Shown here: in pieces, positions 48,910 to 49,500 of the stretch | Layout of the letters: every line of letters starts with the position of its first letter | Numbering within the stretch: the stretch's first letter is position 1 | DNA from: CAZCWM01 sp964622625 | GTDB lineage: Bacteria > Planctomycetota > Phycisphaerae > Phycisphaerales > Phycisphaeraceae | Assembly: GCA_964622625.1 (NCBI GenBank) | Contig: CAZUUQ010000006.1 | Coordinates: 1-49,500 of the forward strand | Direction of reading: 5' to 3' | DNA length: 49,500 nucleotides | Program-made: the position numbers and the translations under genes | Notes under the pieces: generated by a model | The model's database searches: none | Told to the model about the DNA's origin: nothing | The model's input: the letters and a program-made list of their open reading frames with translations, nothing else

Positions 48910-49500
48910 TCAACCCACCAGCCACATGTAGAGCATGAATGCGAGGGACGACAGGCCGCAGAAGCCGAGGATGGCGAAACTGGCGCGGCGTTCGCGCGAG
49001 CGATAGGCGAACAGGATGATGCCGGTGCAGATGGCGAAAAGCACGACCCAGTTGGTGATCTCGGTATACGCCCCCCACGATCGCAGGCCCGGCATGCCGG
49101 GGACGTCTCCATACAGGCCGTGCAGGCGCGGGATGATGCCCGCAATGTTCACGCGCTGCTCGGCGACCGACGCGACACCGGCCCGCGGGTCGTAGTGAAT
49201 CACATAGTGCTTGCCGGGCCGCGATACCTCAAAGTCGTAGTTCTGCTGGCGGTCACGCTGGATGGACCAGGGGTGAACCCAGCCGGGCAGGTTGAGCTGT
49301 GCCTTGATGTGGTCGGCGACGGCCTGCTTGTTGCGCGAAGCGGGCGGGTCAATGACCTGTGACCACTCCACAGTGGCCGCTGTCTTCTGCGGCAGCAGCC
49401 ATGCATGATTGAACTGCAGCGAGCTGAGGCCGTAGATGACCAGGTAGCTGGAGCAGAGCAGTCCGCCGTAGAGGTGAAGGTTGAGCAGCCACTTGCGCAT
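48910..49500 (-). CDS. PepSY-TM-family membrane protein (start at window edge)
   Basis: 196 visible residues. The N-terminal helix has the same histidine pattern as its neighbour (LNLHLYGGLLCSSYLVIYGL), followed by FNHAW. A PepSY-like periplasmic domain (YVIHYDPRAGVASVAEQ) and a loop with LHGLYG precede two helices near 148-167 and 173-194. An ATG falls exactly on the last bases of the window, so this may be a complete gene, or the true start may lie outside. The two PepSY genes look like an ancient tandem duplication with divergent sequence. Role inferred as membrane electron or metal handling; not demonstrated. Confidence 0.7.
   Translation of the reverse strand: MRKWLLNLHLYGGLLCSSYLVIYGLSSLQFNHAWLLPQKTAATVEWSQVIDPPASRNKQAVADHIKAQLNLPGWVHPWSIQRDRQQNYDFEVSRPGKHYVIHYDPRAGVASVAEQRVNIAGIIPRLHGLYGDVPGMPGLRSWGAYTEITNWVVLFAICTGIILFAYRSRERRASFAILGFCGLSSLAFMLYMWLVG

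Noticed and set aside
1..49500. CRISPR arrays, tRNA/rRNA genes, insertion sequences, prophage or integron features
   Set aside because: Read on both strands; no spaced direct repeats, no T-loop-like tRNA sequence outside genes, no transposase or integrase protein.

Overview
The window looks like chromosomal core DNA of a high-GC member of the Planctomycetota, most likely class Phycisphaerae. Evidence: a secreted beta-propeller protein with the planctomycete LEPRTLLS start motif and Phycisphaerae-style dockerin repeats; a PEP-CTERM protein; an MJ0042-type zinc-ribbon protein; a ThiD2-ThiE fusion; LL-diaminopimelate aminotransferase (DapL); and a short PheT. I see no rRNA, tRNA, CRISPR array, transposase, integrase or phage gene. 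Base composition looks even throughout. About 46 protein genes fill the window densely, in short runs on both strands.

Layout. 1-7 kb: C-terminal part of alaS, an intergenic inverted repeat, dapL overlapping an MFS exporter, a PPOX-fold flavoprotein, then on the minus strand coaC-rpoZ behind a good promoter and a membrane/lipobox protein. 7-13.4 kb: pheT, a Gfo/Idh/MocA oxidoreductase, divergent comF and pyrK, an iodotyrosine-deiodinase-like nitroreductase, and a zinc-ribbon membrane protein with its own terminator. 13.6-20 kb: a DegT aminotransferase, an mlaF-mlaD pair, a second Gfo/Idh/MocA protein, an Mpv17/PMP22-like membrane protein and apgM. 20-30 kb: a minus-strand operon of an M16 peptidase and a creatininase-family protein, then a Tat/lipoprotein amidase, scpB with a lipoprotein, and a DUF58-transglutaminase pair. 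30-36 kb: an ArnT-like GT-C glycosyltransferase, a GT2 and a LAB_N protein (probably lipid-linked sugar transfer), thiD2E and the secreted propeller protein. 36-49.5 kb: methyltransferases, a GT4 starch/glycogen-synthase-like enzyme, a hydroxyacid dehydrogenase, a VanZ-like protein, a GH20, small proteins, a YfcE-like phosphodiesterase, the PEP-CTERM protein, a gamma-class carbonic anhydrase homologue, hisA, a dienelactone hydrolase and a pair of PepSY-TM proteins running off the right edge.

How the genes work together. Most are housekeeping functions (translation, lysine, histidine, pyrimidine, thiamine and CoA pathways, chromosome segregation) mixed with envelope functions. No single large pathway is encoded. 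The strongest cross-window signal is regulatory: at least seven first-in-unit genes have a -10-like TAnnnT hexamer ending 6-8 bases before the start codon and no Shine-Dalgarno sequence. This predicts leaderless mRNAs alongside conventional Shine-Dalgarno genes. Other items for follow-up are the E-Y-K deiodinase signature, the bacterial Mpv17 homologue, structured leaders in front of the two exported-protein genes, and an insertion in the SpoU knot motif.
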